NCBI GenBank assembly: GCA_903833215.1
Contig: CAILEM010000106.1
Span: 1-64,000 of the forward strand
Direction of reading: 5' to 3'
Length of the DNA stretch: 64,000 nt
Source of the DNA: an uncultured Armatimonadota bacterium
GTDB lineage: Bacteria; Armatimonadota; Fimbriimonadia; Fimbriimonadales; Fimbriimonadaceae
Both the position numbers and the translations under genes were made by a program. Of this stretch, positions 1 to 7,728 are shown in pieces (positions within the stretch are counted from its first letter, which is position 1; every line of letters starts with the position of its first letter). The notes below the pieces were generated by a model, which saw only the letters and a program-made list of their open reading frames with translations, had not been told where the DNA came from and did no database searches.

Positions 1-1
1 C

Positions 2-1261
2 GTCGCGATGCGCGAAGCGGCGGAAGCGGTTCGGAATGTGCAGGGGCACAGCGAGCAGTGGGCTTCGATGAGGGCGGGTATCGCGGAGCTGGCGGGGGTG
101 GACCCCGACCAAGAGTTGATGCGACTGGCGAGGGAGTTGCCACAGTCGATGGGGCCCGGCCTCTTGCTGGTAAGGCGGCAGTTGCAGAGAGGAATTGTCG
201 ATATTCCTTTCCTCTCGCACCTGGAGGGGCTTGGTAGCGCGGAGGCGGCACATCACCTGTCGAATGTTGAGCGGACTCGGGGGGATCTGGAAGCAGCCAG
301 ATATCACGCGGCTATTTCGCTTCAGCTTGAGACGGCAAATCCGCAGTATTTGGACCAGCTTGCCGATATCGAGATCTCGCTTGAGGGGAATCTACCTCCT
401 CTTATCCTTGAGAACCGGAAAGACGTGCTTGTCGGTCCCCACGTTGGGAAGCTCGGCCCCGCCTCACTTCGCCGCTCGGTGGTGATCGTTAGCTACAACT
501 CGGCTTCACTGATTGAGGAATGTCTGACTCGCGTTCTTAGAACGATTGGTGAGGGCGATGAAGTTATCGTTGTCGACAACGCTTCATCGGATTCCACTCT
601 TTCTGTTCTTGCCGCTTTAGCCGAGCCTCGGCTTCTTGTTCTGCCGCAACCCGAAAACCTCGGTTACTCGAAGGCATGCAACCTCGGGATTCTCGCATCA
701 CGCGGAGCGCAGATTGCGCTGCTAAACCCCGATGCGTTCGTGGAGGACTGCTGGCTTGAAAAGCTCGGGGAAGCGCTCACACCTGGAGTCGGCGCAGTAG
801 GACCAGTCTGCGACATGGTCGCCGGTGACCAGTTCGTCGGACAATACATCGGTGACCGGCGTCCACGGCCTGGCGAGCTCACGCAGATTCTTGAAGCGGA
901 GCAAGCTGGGGTGACCAGGCCTACGAAGCTCTTGATGGGTGTTTGCCTTCTGCTATCTCGCGAAGTGTTGGATCTCCACGGCCTGCTCTGTGAGGAAACC
1001 GACCTCGGCGCTGATGACCTCGAACTCTCTTGGCGGCTGTGCCAGCTTGGATTCAAGTTGAAAGTCGTCCCGAGCGTCTTCGTGCATCACGTGGGTGGTG
1101 CTAGTTTTGCCAGCCTGCCGTCGCTGGAAAGACGCAAGCGTATTCGGCGAAGTGACAAGGCTCTGATTCGGCGGCTGGTGGCTTACTACGGAGCCGGCAA
1201 AGTGCCGAGTTCGTATGAGCTCTTTGGCTGCGACATTTTTGCCGAGGCGCTCAGGCGCTGA
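2..1261 (+). CDS. GT2 family glycosyltransferase, 5' end outside window
   Basis: The frame is open to the window edge, so the true start is probably upstream; the first ATG inside the window is at 8 (417 residues). About 150 N-terminal residues are helical and TPR-like without clear motifs. From about residue 157 a GT-A fold begins: SVVIVSYNS at the first strand, VVDNASSD for nucleotide binding, then NPDAF, where the metal-binding acidic motif normally sits. The family transfers a sugar from a nucleotide donor to a glycan or lipid acceptor on the cytoplasmic side. No membrane segment is seen. The stop lies just ahead of a methyltransferase gene, which suggests a polysaccharide-decoration operon. 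The acceptor cannot be predicted. Confidence 0.85.
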   Translation, partial: VAMREAAEAVRNVQGHSEQWASMRAGIAELAGVDPDQELMRLARELPQSMGPGLLLVRRQLQRGIVDIPFLSHLEGLGSAEAAHHLSNVERTRGDLEAARYHAAISLQLETANPQYLDQLADIEISLEGNLPPLILENRKDVLVGPHVGKLGPASLRRSVVIVSYNSASLIEECLTRVLRTIGEGDEVIVVDNASSDSTLSVLAALAEPRLLVLPQPENLGYSKACNLGILASRGAQIALLNPDAFVEDCWLEKLGEALTPGVGAVGPVCDMVAGDQFVGQYIGDRRPRPGELTQILEAEQAGVTRPTKLLMGVCLLLSREVLDLHGLLCEETDLGADDLELSWRLCQLGFKLKVVPSVFVHHVGGASFASLPSLERRKRIRRSDKALIRRLVAYYGAGKVPSSYELFGCDIFAEALRR

Positions 1262-1273
1262 GTGGAGCACGTC

Positions 1274-1873
1274 ATGCCTCAACGATCCGATTGGCTCGAA
1301 GACATCCATCTCCGTGCAGATGCGATGATTGCAGAGCATGGTTTCGAAGCCAGGTTCCGCTCGTTTCTGCGTGACGACCAGATTGGGCAATGGAAGCTGG
1401 ACGGTATCAGCGGGTACTACTGGTATCTGAACGCGCTTGTTGCGGTGACGAAGCCGAAGAAGGTGCTGGAACTGGGCCGGTGCCTCGGGACTTCGACGCT
1501 ATTCATGCTCGGGGCGTTGGAGCCAGAGTCCGTTCTGATCTCGGTGGATATCGAGGAGCGGGCTTCGGACCTTTCGCATCGTGCCGATGACCCGCGGCTG
1601 AAAGTCGTGGTTGGGAATGATCTCGAACTGTCGGTGTTCGCTGACATTGACTTGAGTGGCATCGATTTCCTGTTCATCGACACCGACCACACGTTTGACC
1701 AAGCGACCAAGGAATGGGAACTGTACCGTCCGCTTCTGGCACCCAACGCGCTCGTCGTGTTTGACGACATCACCATGAACGATATGGGCCGATTCTGGAG
1801 CGCCCTGGAGTGCGCGAAACTTGAAACGGAGACAACTTACCACTACACCGGTTTTGGACTGGCTGCGCCTTAG
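1274..1873 (+). CDS. Class I SAM-dependent methyltransferase
   Basis: 199 residues. The fold is recognisable from motif I, VLELGRCLGTSTL (E-x-G pattern binding SAM), the acidic end of strand 2 (ISVDIEE) and FLFIDTDHTFD, typical of small-molecule or sugar methyltransferases of the Methyltransf_24 type. A GTG at 1262 could start a longer form, but ATG 1274 has GGAG six bases upstream, so I chose it. It follows the glycosyltransferase within 13 bp and probably shares its transcript, which suggests methylation of a sugar or glycan intermediate. The substrate is inferred only from context. Confidence 0.75.
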   Translation: MPQRSDWLEDIHLRADAMIAEHGFEARFRSFLRDDQIGQWKLDGISGYYWYLNALVAVTKPKKVLELGRCLGTSTLFMLGALEPESVLISVDIEERASDLSHRADDPRLKVVVGNDLELSVFADIDLSGIDFLFIDTDHTFDQATKEWELYRPLLAPNALVVFDDITMNDMGRFWSALECAKLETETTYHYTGFGLAAP

Positions 1874-1897
1874 CGTGGCGGATTTAAGGAGAAGCAT

Positions 1898-2083
1898 ATG
1901 GAACCACTAGAATCTGAAATCGTAGTAAACGCCTACGACGTGAACGGAAACTGCATACCTATCAAGATAAAGAGAGAATCCTTAATCGCGAAAGAGTCAA
2001 CCGGCCCCATCACGACATACACCTACGACCCAATTTCGAGCACAGTCTCCATTCGGGAACCCAATCGCATAGATCCATCTTAG
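1898..2083 (+). CDS. Small hypothetical protein, 61 residues
   Basis: Begins at ATG 1898 after a strong AAGGAG site at 1886-1891 and lies 24 bp behind the methyltransferase, so it is probably translated from the same message. The sequence is polar with no signal peptide or membrane segment; it looks like a small beta-rich protein (EIVVNAYDVNGNCIPIKIK). I recognise no family. The good ribosome site and position make it more than a chance ORF. Confidence 0.5.
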   Translation: MEPLESEIVVNAYDVNGNCIPIKIKRESLIAKESTGPITTYTYDPISSTVSIREPNRIDPS

Positions 2084-2717
2084 AATGCTTGAGGCTGCGT
2101 TTGGCAGTTTCCAATTCGCTGTATGGCTGTGAGAAATCCTGGAAATGCGTTTTTTGTAGATCTAGCGGAGCAGACATGGAACAACTCACGAAAATGATTG
2201 AGCCTGGCGATGCGACGACACCAAGTCCGGCTGGACTGCGGAAAGCAATATTCATCATCGATGTTCCGGGAGCGCCGCTCGTTCGTGGTCAAGCTCGCCG
2301 AGACCTGCAGTAATAAGGGATTAAGATTTACAGACCTGTTCTTTCGTTAGTCGGTCGTCAGGCACTATTCCGTCACAATGTGCATGGGGAGCTTTGCGGT
2401 TATCTCCGCCTTTCCCCGGCCAATGAACTCCTTATCAACAACTGTGTCGTTACGTGGTTAACGCTCCTGCGGTATTGAAAAGGGGCTGAATCCCGTTGAC
2501 ATCAAAACCTTACGCGTGTCACCGAGGCACCCGAGATCATCCCAGGGATTCTGCTTGCGATGTCGTGTTCTGACGAAGATGCCAGATCCCAATCACTCAA
2601 CCGGACCTTGAAGGCATAAAGTGCAGATAATTCTCGTAACATGTAGCCCCTTTGCTACATGTCATTGACGGAAAATGTAACGGAATATTACAGTGAGAAA
2701 CACGTCGTAACGGATGC
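2084..2717. other. Gene-poor gap before the RHS block
   Basis: About 630 bp without a convincing gene. It holds only weak short frames, such as one of 45 codons from ATG 2176 to 2313 with a poor ribosome site. The one structural feature is the perfect hairpin at 2639-2662. No tRNA or promoter pattern stands out. It separates the glycosyltransferase cluster from the convergent RHS block and may mark an insertion boundary. Confidence 0.4.
2639..2662 (-). other. Perfect 9-bp inverted repeat (hairpin)
   Basis: ACATGTAGC, a six-base loop, then GCTACATGT. It lies about 55 bp beyond the stop of the minus-strand gene at 2718-3248. No T-run follows on either strand, so it is not a standard intrinsic terminator. 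It could be a transcript-end stabiliser or a protein-binding palindrome. Confidence 0.35.
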
Positions 2718-3248
2718 CTAGTCGAGAAACTGGCCTCTTGATCTTGATCTTTGTCTAGGTCCGGTGCTGCGGGTGTTATATCGCCAGCCAAGTACTTTGA
2801 CGATCTCATCGCTTGTATCTTTGAGAGATTTTGATTCCAAGAACTTCGGATCAATTACCTCCAAGGTCGTACTACGCATGTCGCCGTCGGTCACCGCAGT
2901 GTTTAACAGACTTGGCCCAACTCTTCGCCCAGGGGAAAGAACCACGATGATGGCCGCATCGGTACGCTCAAAATAGCACTCCCACTTGGTTCTACCCATT
3001 GTGGATTTTTCGCGTTTCATAAAGCGCAACTTCAATGCGGCGGAGTGTGCCCTCATCTTCTGAATCGCCTTTTCGTACGACAGTTCAACGTGAAGCGAAA
3101 TTAATGGATGATCCAGCATCATTACAACGCGGGTCCGCTTGCTCGCCGCCTGCCCGAGCCTGGCACAAGCGACCGCCGTTGGTAGACACAAGAGCGCGCT
3201 GATCCCAAGAGTAAGGAAGAGCGCAGCGAGCGAAGACAGGTATTTCAT
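2718..3248 (-). CDS. Secreted hypothetical protein downstream of RHS copy 1
   Basis: 176 residues with an N-terminal signal peptide: MKYLSS, then a hydrophobic stretch to about residue 27 (LFLTLGISALLCLPTAVACA), so export is likely. The mature part is basic with alternating strands and ends in an arginine/serine-rich tail. No domain is recognised. It starts 27 bp after the RHS-core gene on the same strand and is probably cotranscribed. By analogy with RHS systems it could be a partner or immunity protein for the RHS tail, but nothing in the sequence proves that. It is unrelated to the small protein behind the second RHS copy. Confidence 0.6.
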   Translation of the reverse strand: MKYLSSLAALFLTLGISALLCLPTAVACARLGQAASKRTRVVMMLDHPLISLHVELSYEKAIQKMRAHSAALKLRFMKREKSTMGRTKWECYFERTDAAIIVVLSPGRRVGPSLLNTAVTDGDMRSTTLEVIDPKFLESKSLKDTSDEIVKVLGWRYNTRSTGPRQRSRSRGQFLD

Positions 3249-3275
3249 GGGTGCTACACACTATTCAATTTTCGG

Positions 3276-4163
3276 CTACGACGAACTAGGGGTGCCGACG
3301 ATAATGATGACGGGCTTACAAGTTGCCACGGCCACCGTCCCGGTCGCAGTGGCCTGGCCCACCACGTTAGTCATAGCGAAGTTGCATCCGGCCCCGTGCC
3401 AATTTATACTGGATGGAAGGGGGAAGGTTACTTTTAGGGCACTCGTTGCCGGTACGCCGCACTTCCCCGGGCACGTCTTGCTGCCGCAGGACCATGAAAA
3501 GGCCCCATTCGTGTTTTCGCACTTCACAGTCCGGGTCTTCTTTATCTGACACGTTTTAGCACCGAGTGCGCAGCTAGTACCCTTAAGCGCGGTAATGTCG
3601 GCGCATGCGGAATTCAAAGTGACAATGAAGTTGCCGCTCCATGTAATGGAACAAGCACAATCCACCTTGAGAGCATTCTGAAGTAGCTGAGCTAGCAGAT
3701 TCGCGAGATCGTTCCCAGCAGTGCGGCATAGGAGAATGTCGATGGGTAAATTGCATGCAGGTGTGTCTTTGGTGCAGGGTGATAATCCCCCAGGATCGGT
3801 CAAAAGACAAGGAGAGGCCCAAGCATAAGAATACGCCAGTTCTTCCGGCCAAAGTGGATCGGCTGTTGTCCACTGTGCAGTGTTTCGCGAAAAGTGCCTT
3901 CTCCTGACATAAAAGTCGTTGTTAACGAGCCCGGTCGCCCTGTATCCACTGCCTCCATTCCAAAGAAAACTCGGATCCGGCGCTGTCCCAGTCTTAGCTA
4001 GCAGGGAGCCGTACGGTGTATATCGATACGTATTTTCGAGGGCTCCGTTGACAAATGTTTCAGTCACCGAGCCAAGAGCATCATGACCATAGCTTCGGGT
4101 TACGCCAGTGTCGGAGATTTCTCCCCAGATCATGCCGTGTGATGTTATGAAGTTTGTCGCCAT
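3276..4163 (-). CDS. Short RHS-core protein with cysteine-rich tail, copy 1
   Basis: 295 residues. Residues 1-127 resemble the end of an RHS/YD-repeat core: YRYTPYGS, then GYRATGLVNNDFYVRRRHF, TTADP and LTDPGGL at 123-127, where the RHS core usually ends. The remaining 168 residues are an unrelated tail with 14 cysteines, suggesting disulfides or metal binding. Full RHS proteins exceed 1000 residues, so this is an orphan tip cassette without the beta-cage repeats and without a visible signal peptide. The core is almost the same as in the copy at 6483-7448 but the tail is not. The start ATG at 4163 is conserved in both copies. Toxicity of the tail is only an inference. Confidence 0.75.
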   Translation of the reverse strand: MATNFITSHGMIWGEISDTGVTRSYGHDALGSVTETFVNGALENTYRYTPYGSLLAKTGTAPDPSFLWNGGSGYRATGLVNNDFYVRRRHFSRNTAQWTTADPLWPEELAYSYAWASPCLLTDPGGLSPCTKDTPACNLPIDILLCRTAGNDLANLLAQLLQNALKVDCACSITWSGNFIVTLNSACADITALKGTSCALGAKTCQIKKTRTVKCENTNGAFSWSCGSKTCPGKCGVPATSALKVTFPLPSSINWHGAGCNFAMTNVVGQATATGTVAVATCKPVIIIVGTPSSS

Positions 4164-4388
4164 AGTTGAGCCTCGATTGGAAGTATTCCTGACTGTCCTT
4201 GATCAGCGTCTTGGGAACGTCTGCCATCTACCCGTACACTTTATCGCAGAATCTCTCGAATGCCAAGAAAGTCGCAACTGATTTGCCCCCGTTGTTGGTG
4301 AGCTGGATTTGGTTTACCCTTCGCGCGGTGATCCCCCTGCCGAGGGGAAAAGCCGTGTATATGGAAGGGGATATCCAAAGGGATTGCC

Positions 4389-4417
4389 TTGCGTCAATTC
4401 AGTAGCTGCGCTATAAA
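4389..4417 (+). promoter_or_regulatory. Sigma-70-like promoter of secreted paralogue 1
   Basis: TTGCGT, 17 bases, TATAAA. The same boxes with the same spacing occur at the matching place in the second module although neighbouring bases differ, which supports function. Transcription from here would begin near 4424, giving a leader of about 20 bases before ATG 4444. Confidence 0.6.
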
Positions 4418-4443
4418 TGATGTGTTTAATCCCCATCCCGCTG

Positions 4444-5193
4444 ATGATCATGAAGCTGACTTGCTTGCTGCTACCAGCACTCTGCTGCTCTGCCGGCAGT
4501 GCGTCCGACTGGTCGGACGAGCTTGGGTTGTTGCGGAATAAGTTCGGCGAATATCATTCGGGAGACGTTCCGCTCAAAACGCTGGAAGACTTTAGATTCA
4601 ATTCTTCATCCTGGCAAGACCCCGGTTTTCAAGTAAACGACGCAAGGATCGTATTTCCATTGGGGCAGTGGTCAGAGCGTTTTTACATGCAGCTAGCATA
4701 TTTCCCGACCGGTGCTGTGAAAGTCCCCGAAGGAGTCATGAATGTGTCCCGCACAGCGGTGGTTCTTGTTCTGAACAAAAGGGTTGGAAGTAAGTTGGTT
4801 CCGAAGTGGAGAATCGAATTGGTGAAAAGCGTAAAAAAGCGTGGTCGACCCGATTTCCACCTTCCCAAGGAGAGCGGTACCTTGCTTCGATACCTATATC
4901 TTAGCGGTTACCATCTGCGTGGCCGCGCCCCTCGGTCCGTGATGCAGCGGCTTAGGCGGCAGGAGGGTTTAGCTTTCTACGGATACTTGTTTGCCCACCC
5001 GGGCTACAGCTATTGGTTCTTGGACAAAGCTCTTCACCACTCACAGATTTACTCACTAACGTTGTATCCACCGAGCCCCGGCAACTACCCGGCTGCTGGC
5101 TCTGGCGACAGAGGGATTGGGATGTACCTGCCAAGGTTGGCCGGGCCCTACCCGATCACTCCCGAAGAGAAGAAGGACATGGGGTTGAAGTAG
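4444..5193 (+). CDS. Secreted hypothetical protein, paralogue 1 of 2
   Basis: 249 residues with a signal peptide (MIMKLTCLLLPALCC, probable cleavage near GSAS). The mature protein holds many conserved aromatic and arginine residues, for example PDFHLPKESGT, RGRAPRSVMQRL and YSYWFLDKALHHS, and ends in PYPITPEEKKDMG. I recognise no known family. An ATG at 4417 would lengthen it, but that ATG overlaps the predicted -10 box. The second copy at 7729 has the same length and starts at the equivalent ATG. It is transcribed divergently from the RHS gene across a shared 280-bp spacer. ATG 4450 is a possible alternative start. Confidence 0.7.
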   Translation: MIMKLTCLLLPALCCSAGSASDWSDELGLLRNKFGEYHSGDVPLKTLEDFRFNSSSWQDPGFQVNDARIVFPLGQWSERFYMQLAYFPTGAVKVPEGVMNVSRTAVVLVLNKRVGSKLVPKWRIELVKSVKKRGRPDFHLPKESGTLLRYLYLSGYHLRGRAPRSVMQRLRRQEGLAFYGYLFAHPGYSYWFLDKALHHSQIYSLTLYPPSPGNYPAAGSGDRGIGMYLPRLAGPYPITPEEKKDMGLK

Positions 5194-5364
5194 GAAGAAC
5201 CGGGATCATGGGAACACCGCGGCTCAGGCGAACGAGGTGTTCCGGCAAGATTAATGATGGGTCTGGATATACACACTGATCCAGATTCGGTCGTAGTGGC
5301 GAGCGCAACCACGAGGGCCATGGCTACGTAGCGTCTCCCGTTGAACCCGTCGGACTCAAACCGA

Positions 5365-6072
5365 TCATTTGATCGCGATGGTATCCCATTCGCCAAATGG
5401 TGACTTGAGGGCAAGCGGCCTTCCCAACTCCAACTGATAATGCCCATCCTTTGTCACGATCTCGTGGATGGTATGAACTGCGTAGTGGTTCCTAGACATT
5501 CTAAGGATGCTTCGTTCGATCTCAAAATGATCGCCTCTACGCCTTGCGATGGGGTTCGCGACGTGGTGGCGTGACATCCACGCAGCCGGCAAGGCTCCCT
5601 GAAAGAAGAACCTGTGTTCTGACTCCGATTCAAAGATCTTCCGATATCGAGGGGACAACTAGGCCCTAATAACATCGGGCGTTGCGATCTCATAACCACT
5701 GTGAGGGGAATATTGCCAGTTCGAAGGCGAATAGAAGAGGCGAACATATTGAAGCGCCTCCTTTTCGTTTCGTATCTCGACGAATCCGGCGAGACAATTC
5801 AAGGATGACACGCGAATTTCTCCTCGGGGAGTCATCAATTGGAAACGGCCCCACAGCGGAGGCTCTGAGTTGTCAATGACGATCTTCAGATCACCGTGCA
5901 CTAGAAAGTCGTGAGGAACCGCGATGGAGTCCCTAGAAACAGCTATTTTTTCGACCCGCGGCGGCAAGGGTGGATGCACACAGCCAAACACACAAATGGA
6001 AACGAGTGCGAGGGCAAGCAGTCCAGCAGATCTATTTCTCACGAGTGATTTGGTCCGTAGGTAAAACTGCAC
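5365..6072 (-). pseudogene. Lipoprotein gene interrupted by one in-frame TAG
   Basis: The upstream part (5659-6072, GTG start, 137 residues) has a lipoprotein signal: a hydrophobic run ending VSICVFGC, then HPPLPPR. It ends ATPDVIRA at a TAG at 5659-5661. The same frame continues for 97 sense codons to 5365 (LSPRYRKIFESESEHRFFF and onward) with no frameshift, giving about 235 residues if read through. It could be a recent nonsense mutation or two coupled genes, the second starting at the TTG right after the stop with AGGG nearby. A GTG at 6042 is another start for the first part. It lies 80 bp behind the 108-residue gene in the RHS copy 2 operon. Confidence 0.55.
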
Positions 6073-6152
6073 CCAACGTATTTGTCTGGATAGTAATATG
6101 GCAGTGGTAGCCGTTATTCACTCTCATGCTCAGAGCCGGGAGGTTCGGCTCC

Positions 6153-6479
6153 TCAGTAGATCCGTAGACCGTGCTCCTTCGCTAGGCCTTGAATAAGCCT
6201 CAGTGCCCTGACTTTGTCTTCAGGCATGGCGAGAAGATCAATAACTCCCTTGGATGTAACACCGAAGTAGATTAGTGTCCCGCAGTCCTTTCCTAGCCAC
6301 TTCTGCAGTTGCTCGCCGTCAGCGAGGACAGAGCAAACGTATACCCTTCTACCAAGACGTTGATTCTCCTTTTCAAAATCATCCACGGGGTGGCCTTGCA
6401 TCGACCTAACCCATGCTAACTCGACACCGATGGCTGCCACTAATAGCCCTCCATAAAGCAGCAATTTTGTCTTTTTCAT
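6153..6479 (-). CDS. Small membrane-anchored protein downstream of RHS copy 2
   Basis: 108 residues: MKKTK followed by one hydrophobic segment (LLLYGGLLVAAIGVELAWV), then a soluble domain with DCGTLIYFGVTSKG and a helix rich in basic residues. Either an uncleaved signal anchor or a signal peptide is possible. The ATG lies 3 bp after the RHS stop, so the two are probably translationally coupled. Its place matches that of the 176-residue secreted protein behind RHS copy 1, but the sequences are unrelated. That pattern fits tail-specific partners. No family recognised. Confidence 0.6.
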   Translation of the reverse strand: MKKTKLLLYGGLLVAAIGVELAWVRSMQGHPVDDFEKENQRLGRRVYVCSVLADGEQLQKWLGKDCGTLIYFGVTSKGVIDLLAMPEDKVRALRLIQGLAKEHGLRIY

Positions 6480-6482
6480 AGG

Positions 6483-7448
6483 TTACCTGGGCGTCTGAGG
6501 ACAGGGCACCCCATCCGGCTGCGAACAGTAAAGCGCGTCAGTAACCAGGTCTGACGGAGCATGAACTAGTGGAAGTTTAATGCCTTGTGTGAGAAATTGG
6601 TATGAGACAGTCTGACTCCAGAGATACGCCGTCGCGGAAGAATCACATTTCGAATAAACTGTTAGTCTGAAGCAAAGGCACCTGACCAGCGGCGAAGCAG
6701 AATTATACGGATATATCGGATTATCTGTATCCGAGGAGTTACCGTGGCATGGAGTCTTTGGACAGCCATTCTTCAGGCACGTAGCTTGATCCGAAGCCAA
6801 AGTAGGAAACGAGGTTGGGCCGATGTGCGTTGCGTCAATCCAGCGATTTTCATGACCCAGTGGATATTTGAATGGGAGGGTATTCATTTTTTCTTCCCAC
6901 TTAATCGTGACGCCGCCCAAGCCTTGGTCTTCACTCGAAGACTGGACTTGCCAATATACCGTGGAATATATGTCAGTTTTCCCCCAGGCAAAACCAGCCG
7001 TAAATCCCCCCGAATTGTGGAAATTCTGACTGACTGTCCTTTTGCTGCCGCAGCACTGCGACGGCCAAAGACCGGAAGGGTCAACCCGAGTTGTGGTATT
7101 TGAACCAGCGTAATTGAACGGGGGTTCAGATGGCCATACTGGATCCACCGTAGTCCACTGTGCTGTGTTCCGCGAAAAGTGCCGTCTGCGAACATAAAAG
7201 TCGCTGTTAACGAGCCCGGTCGCACGATAGCCACTCCCGCCATTCCAGAGAAAACTTGGATCCGGCGCTGTGCCGGTCTTAGCAAGCAGAGAACCGTACG
7301 GTGTATATCGATACGTATTTTCGAGGGCTCCATTGACAAATGTTTCAGTCACCGAGCCAAGAGCATCATGACCATAGCTCCGGGTTACGCCTGTGTCGGA
7401 GATTTCTCCCCAGATCATGCCGTGTGAGGTGATGAAATTTGTCGCCAT
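6483..7448 (-). CDS. Short RHS-core protein with cysteine-containing tail, copy 2
   Basis: 321 residues. Residues 1-104 are nearly identical to the protein at 3276-4163, including YRYTPYGS and FYVRRRHFSRNTAQWTT; the core closes with RVDPSGL at 121-127. The tail of about 194 residues is unrelated to copy 1, carries 10 cysteines and is rich in Ser, Thr and Tyr. No toxin motif (nuclease HNH, deaminase or ADP-ribosyl transferase signature) is recognisable. A conserved core with swapped ends and a private downstream gene is the pattern of RHS tip exchange. With no repeats in front of it, it may be silent, a donor cassette, or working alone. Confidence 0.75.
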   Translation of the reverse strand: MATNFITSHGMIWGEISDTGVTRSYGHDALGSVTETFVNGALENTYRYTPYGSLLAKTGTAPDPSFLWNGGSGYRATGLVNSDFYVRRRHFSRNTAQWTTVDPVWPSEPPFNYAGSNTTTRVDPSGLWPSQCCGSKRTVSQNFHNSGGFTAGFAWGKTDIYSTVYWQVQSSSEDQGLGGVTIKWEEKMNTLPFKYPLGHENRWIDATHIGPTSFPTLASDQATCLKNGCPKTPCHGNSSDTDNPIYPYNSASPLVRCLCFRLTVYSKCDSSATAYLWSQTVSYQFLTQGIKLPLVHAPSDLVTDALYCSQPDGVPCPQTPR

Positions 7449-7673
7449 AGTTGAGGCCTCGATTGGATGTATTCCTGACTCTCCTTGATCAGCGTCTTGG
7501 GAACGTCTGCCATCTACTCGTACACTTTATCGCAGAATCTCTCGAATGCCAAGAAAGTCGCAACTGATTAGCCCCCGTTGTTGGCCCGCTGGAACTGGCG
7601 TTTTCCTCATGGCTATCCCCGCTGCCGAAGCGAAAAGCCGTATGAATGGAATGGGATATCCAACGGGATTGCC

Positions 7674-7702
7674 TTGCGTGAATTCAGTGGCCGAGCTATA
7701 AA
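7674..7702 (+). promoter_or_regulatory. Sigma-70-like promoter of secreted paralogue 2
   Basis: TTGCGT, 17 bases, TATAAA, conserved in sequence and spacing with the promoter at 4389-4417. The predicted transcript starts about 20 bases before ATG 7729. Confidence 0.6.
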
Positions 7703-7728
7703 TGATTTGATAGGTCTGCAATCGGTTG

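Larger units (their letters stand above)
3850..5193. repeat. Duplicated module, copy 1
   Basis: This stretch covers the RHS core, the 280-bp divergent spacer and the 249-codon secreted protein gene. It matches 7135-8478 at a constant offset of 3285 bp: RHS start 4163/7448, promoter 4389/7674, ORF end 5193/8478. Similarity fades near 3850, inside the RHS gene where the variable tail begins. The spacer carries a one-base difference (GAGCCTC against GAGGCCTC) near 4170/7455. Confidence 0.85.

Noticed and set aside
2089-2313. 74-codon plus-strand frame and the shorter 45-codon frame from 2176
   Set aside because: Weak ribosome site, no motif, no neighbour support.
4199-4405. 68-codon frame in the divergent spacer
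   Set aside because: The second copy of the spacer does not conserve it, and it overlaps the predicted promoter.
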